From NCBI RefSeq assembly GCF_036884655.1, contig NC_088339.1, positions 23,207,501 to 23,271,500 of the forward strand: a DNA stretch of 64,000 nt, in the 5' to 3' direction. The DNA comes from Musa acuminata AAA Group (taxonomy: Eukaryota > Streptophyta > Magnoliopsida > Zingiberales > Musaceae). The translations under genes and the position numbers were made by a program. The notes under the pieces were generated by a model. It did not search any database. It was not told the DNA's origin and saw nothing but the letters and a program-made list of their open reading frames with translations. The first letter of the stretch is position 1. Every line of letters starts with the position of its first letter. This document shows, piece by piece, positions 1 to 11,627 of this stretch.

Positions 1-1155
1 TATTTCCGTGGCCAAGACAAACGATATATCTACTGGTGTGGAGCTGGATTCGGTAGATCATTTCCAAGTGCGGCTCTTCTGTGCAGGTCTGTAGTGAGCA
101 TGATGATGTGTGATCTGCGTGTCTTCACTGGAGCTGCAAGTATCAAATGACATACATAGCTCAACAGAGAACCTGATGTTGCGATGGGAGACAAAGCTTT
201 TAACGCTCATCAATCACATTTATTAGGCTCGACATGTAGATCTCGGAGCTACTCGGAAGACAAAGATAACCTCTAGATTTTACTGCATCTTTTGTCGATC
301 TGAGAAGGAAATGCTGCCCGACCACTCGTTTAGCATCCATGGCAGGCTTTGTCCGTGCATCTTGCTCGAACTGATGCGTCCGTTTCTATCAGAAAAGGCC
401 ATATACTCTCCAACCCGTACGCTGATTTCGTTGTCTCATACAACGAGGTTATGAGAAGCGGATGGAGACGAGGTTCGTGCTTCGATATCCACCCCGAGCA
501 ATGGCAGCACTCTCACAGGCACATGACGACTGCGGCAACAACACATTATCAACCATATCCGCAAGAAGAACAAGGAATGGCACAGACCGGTGTGTCTGCA
601 TGTGGTAGATCACAAGACAATGCTCACGTTTCCCAACACGATTCATCCATGGCTTATCGTTTTCCATGGAACGGAACGGCAGGTGCTGTCAGGAACTAAA
701 CTTGGGAGGTGGTGTCTTCTTCACCATTTCCATCATTCTGGAGGCTTGAGCTCGTTCCTGTGGTTGCGAGTCCTGTAAGCTAATCCAACCAGGCAAAAAC
801 CAGTGATCCTTTCGTGCTGCTTTCACCTGGCCATGTGTGGACAAACAAACAGTTGTCCTCATAAATGGGAGGCCCCACTGACATTAGTGATGCATGTCGA
901 GTACCGCATCTGCCATTCCTGTCGTCACTGAGATCTACGACAAGTTTGAATTAGATCACGTGCATGTAGTAGATGGGCGACTTCTCCCCTCTCCCCGACG
1001 CACTCGGCGACTTGGAGCCTCCATTTTCCATCTGCTACCTCAATCATCTTAAACAATGAACACACATATGTAGACATATAACAAAGGCCGGAAAGCCTTG
1101 GGGCCTTGGAGGATGAGGTTTCCCAAATCACATCAATCATAAAATAATAATAATG

Positions 1156-1218
<63 letters not shown>

Positions 1219-2893
1219 GACTTTTGAGTGTTTGACGCCTATAAGGCTTCATGAGTCAGATTTGTTTGTGGAAAGACGTTTGTGAATGTATAGTGCTACT
1301 CTCCTTGTTTTTCCTCCTGATATTTCATAGTATATGCCATGTGATTCATGGGAGTCGTGGACCGGAGTGATGCTGTCGCCATTGATAAGTACTTCAGGTA
1401 GGAGACACTTTTGATCCAAACCCATCTCATCATCTCATTTTATTATATGCGACCTGAGCATCAATGTCTTGGAATATTAATTTTGAGTCATGCGTGATTC
1501 TGATACAAGAGAACCATGAAGTAGATGATGTATGTATAGTATAATATTATGAAGGGGGAGGAATACAGCTATAAACTTAGCATAATATTGATGTCATATA
1601 CTAAACTGTGTGTGGAATACAAACAAATATAAATGTATTTAGTTAAACAATTTTGTGATGCACCACTGTACACCCATTTCTACAGTCGAGGATGGAACTG
1701 AGCTTTTCCAAAATTGCCTCCATAAACCCTTTGACGATGACGGGATGATGGAGGCGGCAGGAGAGTGATAATGATGTGATCGGCAAAGGGTGATAATTGG
1801 CACAACACAGCAGAAGCAGACACTAAAGAATGTAGAATGAGTTTGATATGGCAACTGTTGATATATGAAAATAACGTTGGCGATGGTAGATTGTTGTATC
1901 ATAATATTCATGTGATTGATTGTTGATAACAACGATTGTTGTAAGCGTAGGAAAAGTAATTATAATTATGGTAGGGTTAGAAATCTCTCCAAAGATAGTA
2001 AGCAATGGGAATTTATAGAGACATAATAATAAATGTATAGAATTAAGGAATATGTTGTGAAAGAGATGATCTTTATTTATTGAGGAGATAAGTTATTTAT
2101 ACAAATTTTGAGAAAAAATTTCTCTTAATTATGCATTCAAATCATGCAATCTGCTTAAATATATGATTGATCTTCAAATCATAGAGAGATTGATTGAGGA
2201 TATAAGAAAGTTAATCCATATGTGTCTTTATGAATACTTCAAAACAAAACAAAAAACTCATGATAATAAAAGACTCTAATAGATTACAAGAGTCTTTATT
2301 TATGGAGAGATAAACTTAAGACTTTGGTTCGATGATAGTATTATTATCTTGACTAACAATCTCAAGTCAAAATTATGTTTGATCATAAAGTTCGATTTAA
2401 TATTTTCATATTAGAAATTTAAGATATATCAAGAATATAAAAAAAAAAGTAATAGAAAAGGCTATTCTTCTCTCTCAAAGAAAACAAGCACTTAGTAGAA
2501 TAAGGGAAAACACTAGTGAGAATTAATGAAGTGAAGCCACTGTGCATGTTGTCAAGAATCCTTTTGGGAATTTAAAGCCCTAAAGAAGGAGAAGAAAGCA
2601 CAAGAAACCGAAGCGGCGTGCATCTTATCCTGGATATTAGCCATGCATGGCTTAGATCGAAGAGACCGTCCCCATCTTGGGAGTTTTACGGCCATTGATG
2701 ATACCAAGCAGCAGCAAGCTATCTCCATTTCTTCCCATGTATCCAAAGACCTGAGAGCACCCTTTGTGCCGCTCAAACCCTGCCATAAATCCAGGCGACA
2801 AGTCTTCCACCTCTTTCAACACCCACCCCTCTCCCCCCACCCCCCTATCCCTTTCTCTTCTGTTCCCATACATCGCTTGCAACGCTCCCCACC
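1..2893. other. Intergenic spacer, no gene recognised
   Basis: I see no coding region in this stretch. The longest open frames (about 100 codons near 350-700 and 1640-1930) show no recognisable domain and no family-like composition. It holds an AAT trinucleotide microsatellite at about 1141-1213. From about 2000 to 2500 it is AT-rich. The last 300 bases are the likely promoter of the zinc-finger gene downstream. Confidence 0.6.
1141..1213. repeat. (AAT)n microsatellite
   Basis: A near-perfect run of AAT/ATA trinucleotides with one early interruption (AATGAT). It is a simple sequence repeat in non-coding spacer, probably length-polymorphic. Confidence 0.95.
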
Positions 2894-2900
2894 TTTATAT
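2894..2900 (+). promoter_or_regulatory. TATA box of the C2H2 gene
   Basis: TTTATAT lies 84-90 bases before the ATG at 2984. A start about 30 bases downstream would fall in the long CT dinucleotide run (about 2917-2959), giving a short pyrimidine-rich 5'UTR. Position and consensus fit a core promoter; the start site is inferred. Confidence 0.55.
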
Positions 2901-2912
2901 CCTGCCCCCACT

Positions 2913-2916
<4 letters not shown>

Positions 2917-2959
<43 letters not shown>
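2917..2959. repeat. (CT)n tract in 5'UTR
   Basis: About 21 uninterrupted CT units immediately upstream of the zinc-finger coding region. CT/GA runs are common in plant 5' leaders (Y-patch, GAGA-type sites) and are often length-variable. Confidence 0.9.
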
Positions 2960-2962
<3 letters not shown>

Positions 2963-2983
2963 CTCTTTCTGTGTGCGCCTGCA

Positions 2984-3385
2984 ATGGAGTTTGAGCTGGA
3001 GAAGGACGATGACGATGTGAACCTGGAACTGGGGCTGGAGCCGTCGTCGATGCCGCAGCCGGAGCGTGTCTTCCGGTGCACCTACTGCCAGAGGAAGTTC
3101 CACAGCTCGCAGGCGTTGGGCGGCCACCAGAACGCGCATAAGCTGGAGCGGAGCCTGGCGAAGAGGAACCGGGAGGTGAGCTTGGCCATGCGGTCTCACG
3201 CTGTCGGCCAGATCCAGACCGTGGTGGCCTCCACCAGCTTGGATGGCCGGTTTGTGAGGAAGGAGGAGGAGGCGGTCACCTTGACGCCGTGGACACGCGG
3301 AGGCGCCGACGGCAAAGGACGCGGCGGTGGTGCCGACGACAAAGCAGGGATCGCCGGTGACATCGACTTATCTCTGAGACTATGA
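2984..3385 (+). CDS. Single C2H2 zinc-finger EAR-repressor protein
   Basis: A one-exon gene of 133 residues. A plant Q-type C2H2 finger is visible at about residues 30-50: C-x2-C, then the signature QALGGH, with the second zinc-binding His in NAHK. The N-terminus carries LELGLE and the extreme C-terminus DLSLRL, both LxLxL-type EAR motifs that recruit TOPLESS co-repressors. The layout (short acidic N-terminus, one finger, Gly/Asp-rich linker, terminal EAR) matches the small ZFP/KNUCKLES/SUPERMAN-like group of intronless plant repressors that act in the nucleus in organ patterning and hormone responses. The ATG is the first in frame after a TATA box and CT-rich leader. I cannot assign an orthologue; the family call is firm. 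Confidence 0.93.
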   Translation: MEFELEKDDDDVNLELGLEPSSMPQPERVFRCTYCQRKFHSSQALGGHQNAHKLERSLAKRNREVSLAMRSHAVGQIQTVVASTSLDGRFVRKEEEAVTLTPWTRGGADGKGRGGGADDKAGIAGDIDLSLRL

Positions 3386-6272
3386 GTGAGACCCATCCAT
3401 GCATTTTAATTGTTAGTATATTTTATTTTCTTCTCTCCAAATTAGTAATTGAATTAATGGTCAACAATGACCTCTCTCTCTCTCTCTCTCGCTCGCTCTC
3501 TCCCATTCATGACATAGGAGACATGATTGAGCGACTCATTCTGCTGTGGCTGTGAGCTAAACTGTGTAGAAATAGAAAACCCTATATTTGGTACCAACAC
3601 TTGTTCCTTTTTCTCAGTGGGTTGATGTGTTCATTGATGCACTAAGAAAGCTTGCAATCTTTGAGGCAAACTATATCTTCCAAGATGCACATAGGTGAAT
3701 AAATAATACACAGATTGCAACCTCGATGCAAATTATAAGATCTTACAAAAAGCAAGTCCACACACACAACAAAGAATTGTAATCTCCCTATATTTGTCTG
3801 TCCTCTTCAAGTAGAGCATGATGACTAGTAGCATCGACAACTTTCAATGCATTCACATGAGAGCATACATTTGCGAAAGAGATGTATGTTTTCATAAATG
3901 ATCTCATAACAACATGCTAAGATAAAAAGTGAATTATGCTCTGTGATTAGATGATAGCAACCTTTTGCTTTAATTCCCATCCTAAGTTTCTCATGTTGGT
4001 CTTTCATTCTCAAAGATTCATTGCTCCATTCATTCATTTCTTAGATGTTAAAGAACACGTTTTTCTTTCAACTACTTCAGAATCACATTCCAAGTGCCTT
4101 AAAATCTAAATAGTGGTTTAGAAGAAGGGAGATGCATTAATTAAGCTATCATCTTAGTGTTTTATAGTAGTAAAAGGCTGAACACCCTAAGAGCAATCAC
4201 TTCAAAGCATTCCTTATGTTAGTGGCCAAATGAATTCGAATGAGTAGATAACATAAACTATGGTTCAGGCTTTTGATGACTAATATGCCGATATGAAGAG
4301 TAGATTAATTATTGCCAAACAAATATTATATATTTATATATATGATTAGAAACTAATGTCCAAATATTAAGGAAGCCAATTAGCTCTGTCTGTCATTATA
4401 GAATGTCATTGCCATAGTAATGAAGAGAAAACCCCATATAAAGTAAAGTATCTTCATACCTTGTCAAAAAAACTAATGCAATACAACCTATAGCACATTA
4501 TCGCATTAGAGATCAAAACTTCTGCAGTCATGAACAGAAGAATAGACATCAATAATTTGGCATAATTTAATTACTTAGTCCAGAAAATCTAACTTTTTCC
4601 TTCAAGGGAGATCCAAAACCTGTTATCAAGTCCCTCAAAAATGTAGATGTAGTTTACAGGTCAATTACTACCCTCTCATCATCTGTTGAGTGGGAAAATG
4701 TCACTCGGTATGACAGAGAAAGAAATGTTGTGTGCTTTACAGCTACTTCATTGTTGTCACCTTTGAATCCCTCACTTCTCCTTGCTACTAAACTTGCCTC
4801 GTCTCTTCTCAGAATCTAATAAATGATATCTAATCATGTTCTACTACATCCGGAAAATGACAATGCGAGGCAACTCATTTGACTTTATCCATGCTTCGAA
4901 GACAAGCGAATGCAAACAAAATCCAGTACGTGATCAGTGCAGAGTAAAGTCCTCATCGAGCCTTGGGTGAAGTCTTACAAGGTTGTCATATGACACGATG
5001 ATCTGAGAGAGAATTAATGGCAGGAAGACTTCAGGACGCAGGTGGATTCAGAAAGCCAGACAAGATTGCATTTGCCACCTTACAATGTCTCATGTTAATT
5101 TGCCATGCTTATCCTTGGACGAATTCAGCACCTCCAACTTGTGAAACAGACATCTCAGTTTGATCTAAACATGAGCGAGAGTGAGTCTTTGATTAGCTTC
5201 ATCATTCCATCAGTCCTTTGGTATGCACTAATCTTGTTTCGATGGACTCTAAAAATTAGCTCAGAAGCATAAGCATTCGTGCTACTGTTTAGAATCACTC
5301 GATCTCCTCTTCTAAAGCTGGAATCTATTCCAAAATCGAAGGAGTGGAAAGTAAAATATGTTGCAAGTTGACTAAAGCCCAAAAGTTAATTGTCTTCTGA
5401 AGTGTGAGATGTACTGCAAAAAGGACCATATGCAACACATCTTAACCATGTCGCAATAGATGCGTATAATTAATATTAGGGTAATGTCAGCTGTTCCCTA
5501 TGACACCACATGAAAGTACAGCATTTATATCCGACGATGACGTTCACATGAACACTATTTAATCGACTGACACATGTTTGAGATGGGGTATTGCAATAGT
5601 AAAGCGATCAAATATTTGGATTGATTTATAAAAAAAATGATGAATATATATTTTTAATTTGATTTTAAGTATTTCGGATAGATGATTTTGAGTAAGATTA
5701 GTATTATACATGATAAGAGATTCGAGTACTGCTACATAACACTCACATGACATTGTGTTGAATTATGTATCATAATACAAAAATTCAGAAGGATTATATA
5801 TATATACATACATACACACACATAATGTTTTCGGATTAGTAGTCCAACCTATTTACCCTTAATACCAAACATATAAAAGATGTGAAATGTTATAATCGAC
5901 AAGGAAACATGTAAATATAATGACAAAAAAAAAAAAAATACAAGTATGTCAAATGCTCGAATTCCTATCACGTAAATTAAATGGCTTCTTTTTTTCTGTT
6001 TATATTTGATTATTTATTTTTTTTATTTAAGGGAGAAAACCCCCCTATAAATCACATGACACTCCTCCCTCAACTATAGACACCAACCTTGAATGACACA
6101 CCATTCCTCCAATGATGTAGTCATCAAAGGTTTCGTCTTTCCAAGTCATGTCTGTGTCACAGAACAAAGGAAGTTGCGTAGAAGGAGATCTCCAACAAGC
6201 AAAGAACGGTAGTCTTTGTTATGACGCTCCATTGTGAAGAAGCAAGTAAAAAGAAAATAAGATGCAAATGCC
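3386..6272. other. Intergenic spacer
   Basis: AT-rich DNA with no recognisable gene. A second short CT run sits at about 3472-3502 in the likely 3' flank of the zinc-finger gene, and small AT/CA dinucleotide runs occur near 5796-5822. The open frames here are short and lack domain features. Confidence 0.6.
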
Positions 6273-7548
6273 TCAGGCATGTTTAGTAGGATAAGAAGCC
6301 ATTTTGTTGATTCCACAGAGCCCTTGTGGTTTCCCTGTGTTCCTCTTCATCCGTATATACCCTCTCTCCCCCCACCTTTGGCCCCATGAGTTCTTCACGG
6401 TGAAGTAATCTTGGCCCTTGGATGAGCCATAGCCCACCGCTGTCACCCCATGATCGAGTTCGCTGCCACAGGATCCATCGAACACTCCCTGCAAATTCAA
6501 CCCGTCGCCGCTTCAGTACGACCTCTTCCATGAACTGCTTGAACAGATCGATCGAGGAGAAGAACTCACCCCACTGTAGAACTGGAAGTCTCGACCAGAA
6601 GCTTCGATGGCGACGCTCACAGGCTGGTGCGCCAGCGCCTTCAACAGGCTCTCTTCTCTGTTCTCTGGCACGTCCTCGTAGCCGCTGATCGTGACCACCT
6701 CAAGATCGGCCTGAAGCCAATACGAATAGTTATCGTCGGATAGCAGCATCATACACGAGAAGGTTAAGTTCATCGTACCCTCGTCCGCTCGCAGGTGCCT
6801 TCCTCCATCAGATAAGGGTAGTCGTCCTCGGTGTGCAGTCCGCCGGTGGAGGCTATGTAGGAGAAAGCGTAGTCCATCAGTCCACCATGGCAGCCATTGT
6901 TCTCGCTGTCGCAATCGATCAACTCCTGCTCGGACAGCGATGTCAGGTTCCCCGTCACTATCTGGTTTATGCCCTCCACCGCTGCCACCGTCGAGAACGC
7001 CCAGCAGCTGCCTGCAAACGATGCCATATGCCTTTCGGATCGTCATCTCTTCAAGTCTTACTACAACAGATTAGAGTCAGGTACTTACCGCAGTGACCTT
7101 GGTTCTTCACATGGGTTACCGCACCCTTCTTCCTCCAATCCACCGACTTGGGCAAGTCCACGGCATTCTCATACCTAAAGCTGGAACCGGAGTCTCTCCT
7201 TCTCGGCATGCTGGTGCTGACTCCAAGATATGTCGCCTTGAATTCATCGTGGGTCATGTCGGCAAACGCATTGAGCCCGAGCCAGTAGCTCCTCTTCTGC
7301 CTGTTGGTCTCGTCGATGTGCTTCAGGTTATCCTTGAACACCTCGAACCTCCTCAGCTTCTCCTCGAAGTCGGCGTACGACTTGCTGTGCCTCGACATCC
7401 AGGAGTCGAACAGCTCGATTAGCTTGTCATGGGAGGTGAGGTCCTCCTCAGAGTATCCGACGATGGAGAAGCCTCCGGGGAGGGCAGTGCATGTCACGAG
7501 GAACATGGAGAAGAGGAGAAGGGCGAGGTTCATGGTGGAGGAGGCCAT
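6273..7548 (-). CDS. XCP: Papain-family xylem cysteine peptidase (XCP1/XCP2 type)
   Basis: Four exons on the minus strand: 7548-7089, 7011-6779, 6710-6570 and 6488-6273. All have GT-AG borders and consistent phase, giving 349 residues (Arabidopsis XCP1/2 are about 355). A hydrophobic signal peptide covers residues 1-22. An I29 inhibitor prodomain follows, with ERFNIN-type spacing and the family marker FSIVGY near its start. The mature protease begins near LPKSVDWR. The catalytic residues are Cys156 (CGSCWAF), His291 (LDHGV) and Asn311 (KNSWG), with the oxyanion Gln150. There is no granulin domain and no KDEL tail. In Arabidopsis these vacuolar enzymes carry out autolysis of xylem vessel cells. 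The start chosen is the Met before the signal peptide; an in-frame ATG 53 codons upstream would bury the signal. XCP1 and XCP2 cannot be separated by eye. Confidence 0.93.
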
Positions 7549-9758
7549 TGAGATGGTTTCTTTTGGCTGGAAAGATGAGGGGACATGCAGATGTTCATAT
7601 AGCCTGTGCTCTGACGTTGCTTTCAAGTAAAACTCTTGAAGTTGCCGGGCCTTTGGGAACAAGAATGGCAAGACTTGAAGCTTACTTGGATTAGACTTTA
7701 CTGTCAAGCACCCGACCGTATCAGTAAAAGAATAAAAGGGAAAAAGAAGTGCAACCCACTAAAGCAAATCGATTCAATACTTCTTAGCTATAAGAAGTGC
7801 CATGAAAACATACACTTGCACATGTATGTGTATGTGTATGAAAAGGTACACATACATACTTATACAAGAAGTGCTATGAAAACATACATTTCTACATGAT
7901 ATATAAGAAGTGCTATGAAAAGGCGTTCCCTCTAAGCAAACTCCACCGTCACACAACACAGGACCCAATTCAAACTCAAATCAACAACCTTTATATGAGA
8001 GTTCAAACCAGACTCGAGTATATCTCAAACCTGCACCAAAATCCAATTAAACTGATCGGATAATGCTACCATCTTCGTATGTAATAATAAAAATAAAATC
8101 CTAGTGAAATTCATCATACTAAAATCCAACTAGTTTTTTAGAAACTTAAATATTATTTATACGTATATTTTTCGTTTAAATACATCAGCAATTTGATTAA
8201 AAGGTTAGCCAATGTTAAGCAAACCAAAGTAAAGAATAGCACCAGATGTCGTTGTCATCTCGATGTAGGATCAGGAAAAGCCCCGACCTTTCGGCATTTA
8301 TTGGATTCGCAGTGATGCGGCCAAACGCTACTCTGACTCGACTTTTTTATGCGACCCCACAAGCATCCATGAACATCTTTCTCCGTACAATATATATAAA
8401 CAAGGGAACTCCCCGATTTAGAAATTAAGGTTTATTATCGTATCCCAATATCCGATTAATACTGAACGTGGCAGTTCATCAGATCTCATGGTAATATTTA
8501 ACCGGTAATATAGGATGACTTATGCACGAGCACGTAGTAGTTCCAAGGCCAAAAGATTGTATACTTCAAGATAGGAGGAGCTATAAAGTTCGGCGAGGCA
8601 GTGGACAGCATGAATCAGACGACAGTGGTGGCCCAGATCACGGTTCTCTAGAAAATCTTGCAACCGAGCTGTCGTAGCGATGGGTGGGGAAGATGATGTA
8701 GACGAAATAAAGAAAAAGAATTGTAATGTTTGGGCGATCATGAATTGCCCAACGAGACGCGCCACCGTGCCGTCATCGTTATCGTGCTACCACCAATGAA
8801 GGCGCGGACGCACTGCCTGTAGCACCGTACTCAAAGATCTGCTGCCGCCTTCACCGCACCATCTCAGTTCCATCGCACAGTTTCCACCTCCACGTGTCCG
8901 CACGAGATCCGACGGACGTTCCAAGTTCCCGCTTCGGGTCCCAGAGAACAGTGGCTTATCGACGACTTTGTTGCGGATCATGCTGTATAGGTGGCGTCAG
9001 CCTCGTCGTCATACCAGGACGCCAACGGTCAATTTTGCCCTCCCCCGTGCCTGAGTTCCGCAAGCGGTCCATGTCACCAGTCTGAACCCAAACCTGATCA
9101 AACTCGAATGCTTCAATTTGCAGATTCGAGAAACAGCAGCGCCACAAATTTTACGGGACTCAACTAAGTTATTTAACGATCCGCTTGACGATTTAAACAA
9201 AATCAAATTAAGTATTATAACATATAATGAATGGCTAATTAAGTCACAAACTCGAACCTCTGAGTCATAAGAAACATAAATGGATAATTATTTATCAAAG
9301 TAATAAGATTATCTTTAACAGATTCTTATATTTTTAAAATTTATTTTAAAATCTATATTCTTTTTAAAATAAAACATTTAACTTTGATCGTCTTTTACTA
9401 GTGAACACATTCTATCATATTTTAATTTAACTCTAAACACGATAATACTTTTACCAGTAAAATAAACGATAAAAAATAAACATAAATATTTTTTAATATA
9501 AAATGTTAATATATTTTTTTAAATATAAAAAACATAATACTAAAAATACTTAATTAAGTAATTCAGATAATAGACTACGGAGTTCCGCCGTGGGAACTCC
9601 GCTTCTTTCTTTCACCTCCACGTGCTCGTCTGTCGGCACACATCCAAAGACAGGTGACCTAACGTGGCGAATTGGTCATTCGACCGTGGAAGTTTATTTG
9701 TCATTTTACGTTACTCAGTCAACGACACGTGTCTCAATATCTTGTCGCCTTTTCGTCC
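7549..9758. other. Intergenic spacer between XCP and CONSTANS-like genes
   Basis: No gene recognised. Three imperfect copies of an AAGAAGTG(C/T)(T/C)ATGAAAA motif separated by TATG/CATA runs lie at about 7792-7922, in the promoter region of the XCP gene. About 8790-9080 is GC-richer but has no protein-like frame. 9180-9560 is strongly AT-rich. Confidence 0.55.
9619..9731 (+). promoter_or_regulatory. Two G-boxes upstream of the CONSTANS-like gene
   Basis: Perfect CACGTG cores are at 9619-9624 and 9726-9731. The second sits in a palindrome of ten bases (GACACGTGTC). CACGTG is bound by plant bZIP and bHLH (PIF) factors in light and ABA control, which suits a B-box gene, but binding is inferred. 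Confidence 0.45.
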
Positions 9759-9762
9759 TCCC

Positions 9763-9768
9763 TATATA
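9763..9768 (+). promoter_or_regulatory. TATA box candidate of the CONSTANS-like gene
   Basis: TATATA in a CCCTATATACC context, about 230 bases before the presumed initiation site near 9999 and just downstream of the G-box. Spacing gives a plausible 5'UTR of about 200 bases. Confidence 0.4.
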
Positions 9769-9998
9769 CCGTCCAAATTTTTGTATGTCTACTAAACTGA
9801 TACCCAAAACAATACCGGCCTTGCAAATGGTGAAAACTGTGGTCCTCGGTCACTTTGTCACGTCGAAGAACGTCGAACCCGCGGGCGTTTCGTTTGTCTT
9901 CGCTTCTTAAATCAACTAAACCACGAATCCAAACGAACCGAGATAACTCGACCGTGGGAAGGCCGCGTTGGTCAGGGAAGCGGAGGGGAAGGGAGGGT

Positions 9999-11105
9999 AT
10001 TGGGCGCGGTAGGCGGCGAGGCGGTGCAATTCGTGCAAGGCGGCGGTGGCACACTTGGACTGCCGGCCTGACGCGGCCTACCTGTGCAGTGGCTGTGACA
10101 TGAGGGTGCACGGGGCAGAGCAACTCGCCTCGCGGCACAAGCACGTGTGGATTTGCGAGGCCTGCAAACAGGCGCCCGCCGCCGTAACCTGCAAGGCGGA
10201 CGCCGCGGCCCTCTGCGACGCCTGCGACGCCGACATCCACTCCGCCAACCCCCTCGCGTGCCGCCACAAGCGAACACCCATCGTCCCATTCCTGGAACCC
10301 ATCGCCGCCCCAATCAAGCCCTCCACTGCCTCCGCCGCGTTCGCCTTTGGCGCAGGGGCTGGCAACGGCGTCGACGAGAAGGAGGAGAACGATGCGGAGG
10401 AGGCTGCCGCCGCCTCCTGGATCCTCCCGAACTCCTGCCACGCTCAGTTCAAGGGCTTGATTGAAGCGCCGATGCTAAAATCGATGGAGTACTACTCGAG
10501 CGTAGGTTCTTACCTTGATTTGGAGTACGCCCTTTCGATGGAGCGCAATTCCACCAGATGAACAGCGTCGTCCCCGTCCGTGCCAAAACCGCCATCGTGG
10601 ACAGCGGAGCCCCGCCTATCTCGTCGTTCCTCCCGCCCGATGCCGGCGCCGAGCTCGATTTCGTCCCAACAAAGCCCTGCCACACCATCCACTCCATGAG
10701 CCAAAGCGTAAACACTAATGAAACCCTCAGATCTATAAACCATTTCTCACTAATCTACGATATCTTGCCTGATTATTCGCGACCGCCTCTGGATCGGAGC
10801 AGATGCCGCCGTCGGAGGTGGGAGTAGTACCTGACGAGAGCGGCGGCGCCGGAAACGCAGCGGCGCAGATGGACCGGGAGGCGAGGGTGATGCGGTACCG
10901 GGAGAAGCGGAAGAACCGGCGATTCGAGAAGACGATCCGGTACGCGTCGCGGAAGGCGTACGCCGAGACGCGGCCGCGGATCAAGGGCCCGTTCGCCAAG
11001 CGGGCGAGCATCGAGGCGGAAGTCGACCGCATCTACTCCTCCGCGTCCGCCGCCCCCGCAGCACTTATGGCGGACGCCGGATTCGGCGTCGTGCCCTCCT
11101 TTTAA
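9999..11105 (+). pseudogene. COL: CONSTANS-like B-box/CCT transcription factor, frame-disrupted
   Basis: Two exons are visible: about 9999-10707 and 10803-11105 (stop TAA), with a 95-base GT-AG intron. B-box 1 starts at the zinc ligands C-N-S-C (10025-10036), and B-box 2 follows (CEACKQAPAAVTC onward). A middle region has ASWILPN and, in another frame, NSVVPV. Exon 2 carries the C-terminal VP motif VGVVPD, a complete CCT domain ([17 protein letters not shown] onward) and the ending GVVPSF. This is the COL group I layout. However, the B-box frame has a TAG at 10010-10012 and no ATG between that stop and B-box 1; the nearest candidate is ATTG at 9999. The frame also jumps at about 10545, where a stop (TGA, 10559-10561) follows and the homologous text continues one base earlier. 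It is either a decaying gene or an assembly with indel errors; the intact CCT exon argues for recent damage. Confidence 0.8.
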
Positions 11106-11627
11106 TGGCGATCGCCGCCTTCTGCTTCCACACCGAGATGTATGTACTGGTGTTTATCACGCTCTCCTTCCAATTTACTCCATCTGGTGTTTATTATATA
11201 CGTCGAGAGAGAGAGAGAGAGTAAAAACAAATCAGAGCATGGCAATTGATGCTTCATTTTGGAGGGAAGAGGAGAGTTTGAAATATATTCCATTGGCGCC
11301 ATGGAATATAATATAAGAATAGGATTTGGGATTGCTTTCTTGTATTTCTGTTTCTAGTGTTCATCGAGTAAAGGACGGTCATCAAGGAACAGCAACCCAC
11401 TGTTCAAAATCATGTTTACAGCACAAGAGGCAATCACCATCAAATAGTTACAAGTCAATCGCTAAACCTAACAAAATCCCATGCAAAGAAATCCAACTCC
11501 CAAAATTCCATAAAGTAAAAAAGATGGCTAGTAGTCAAAGTCAAAATAACAATTTGTTGCTAAATTTTGATCATCCATCTTATCGGTCTGGAATTCGGTA
11601 TTCCTCGAGATTTGTGCTTCCATTGAA
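11106..11627. other. Spacer between convergent COL and kinase genes
   Basis: It probably holds the 3'UTRs of both convergent genes. I searched the minus strand here for a terminal kinase exon and found no recognisable one. A short GA run lies at about 11204-11222. Confidence 0.5.
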
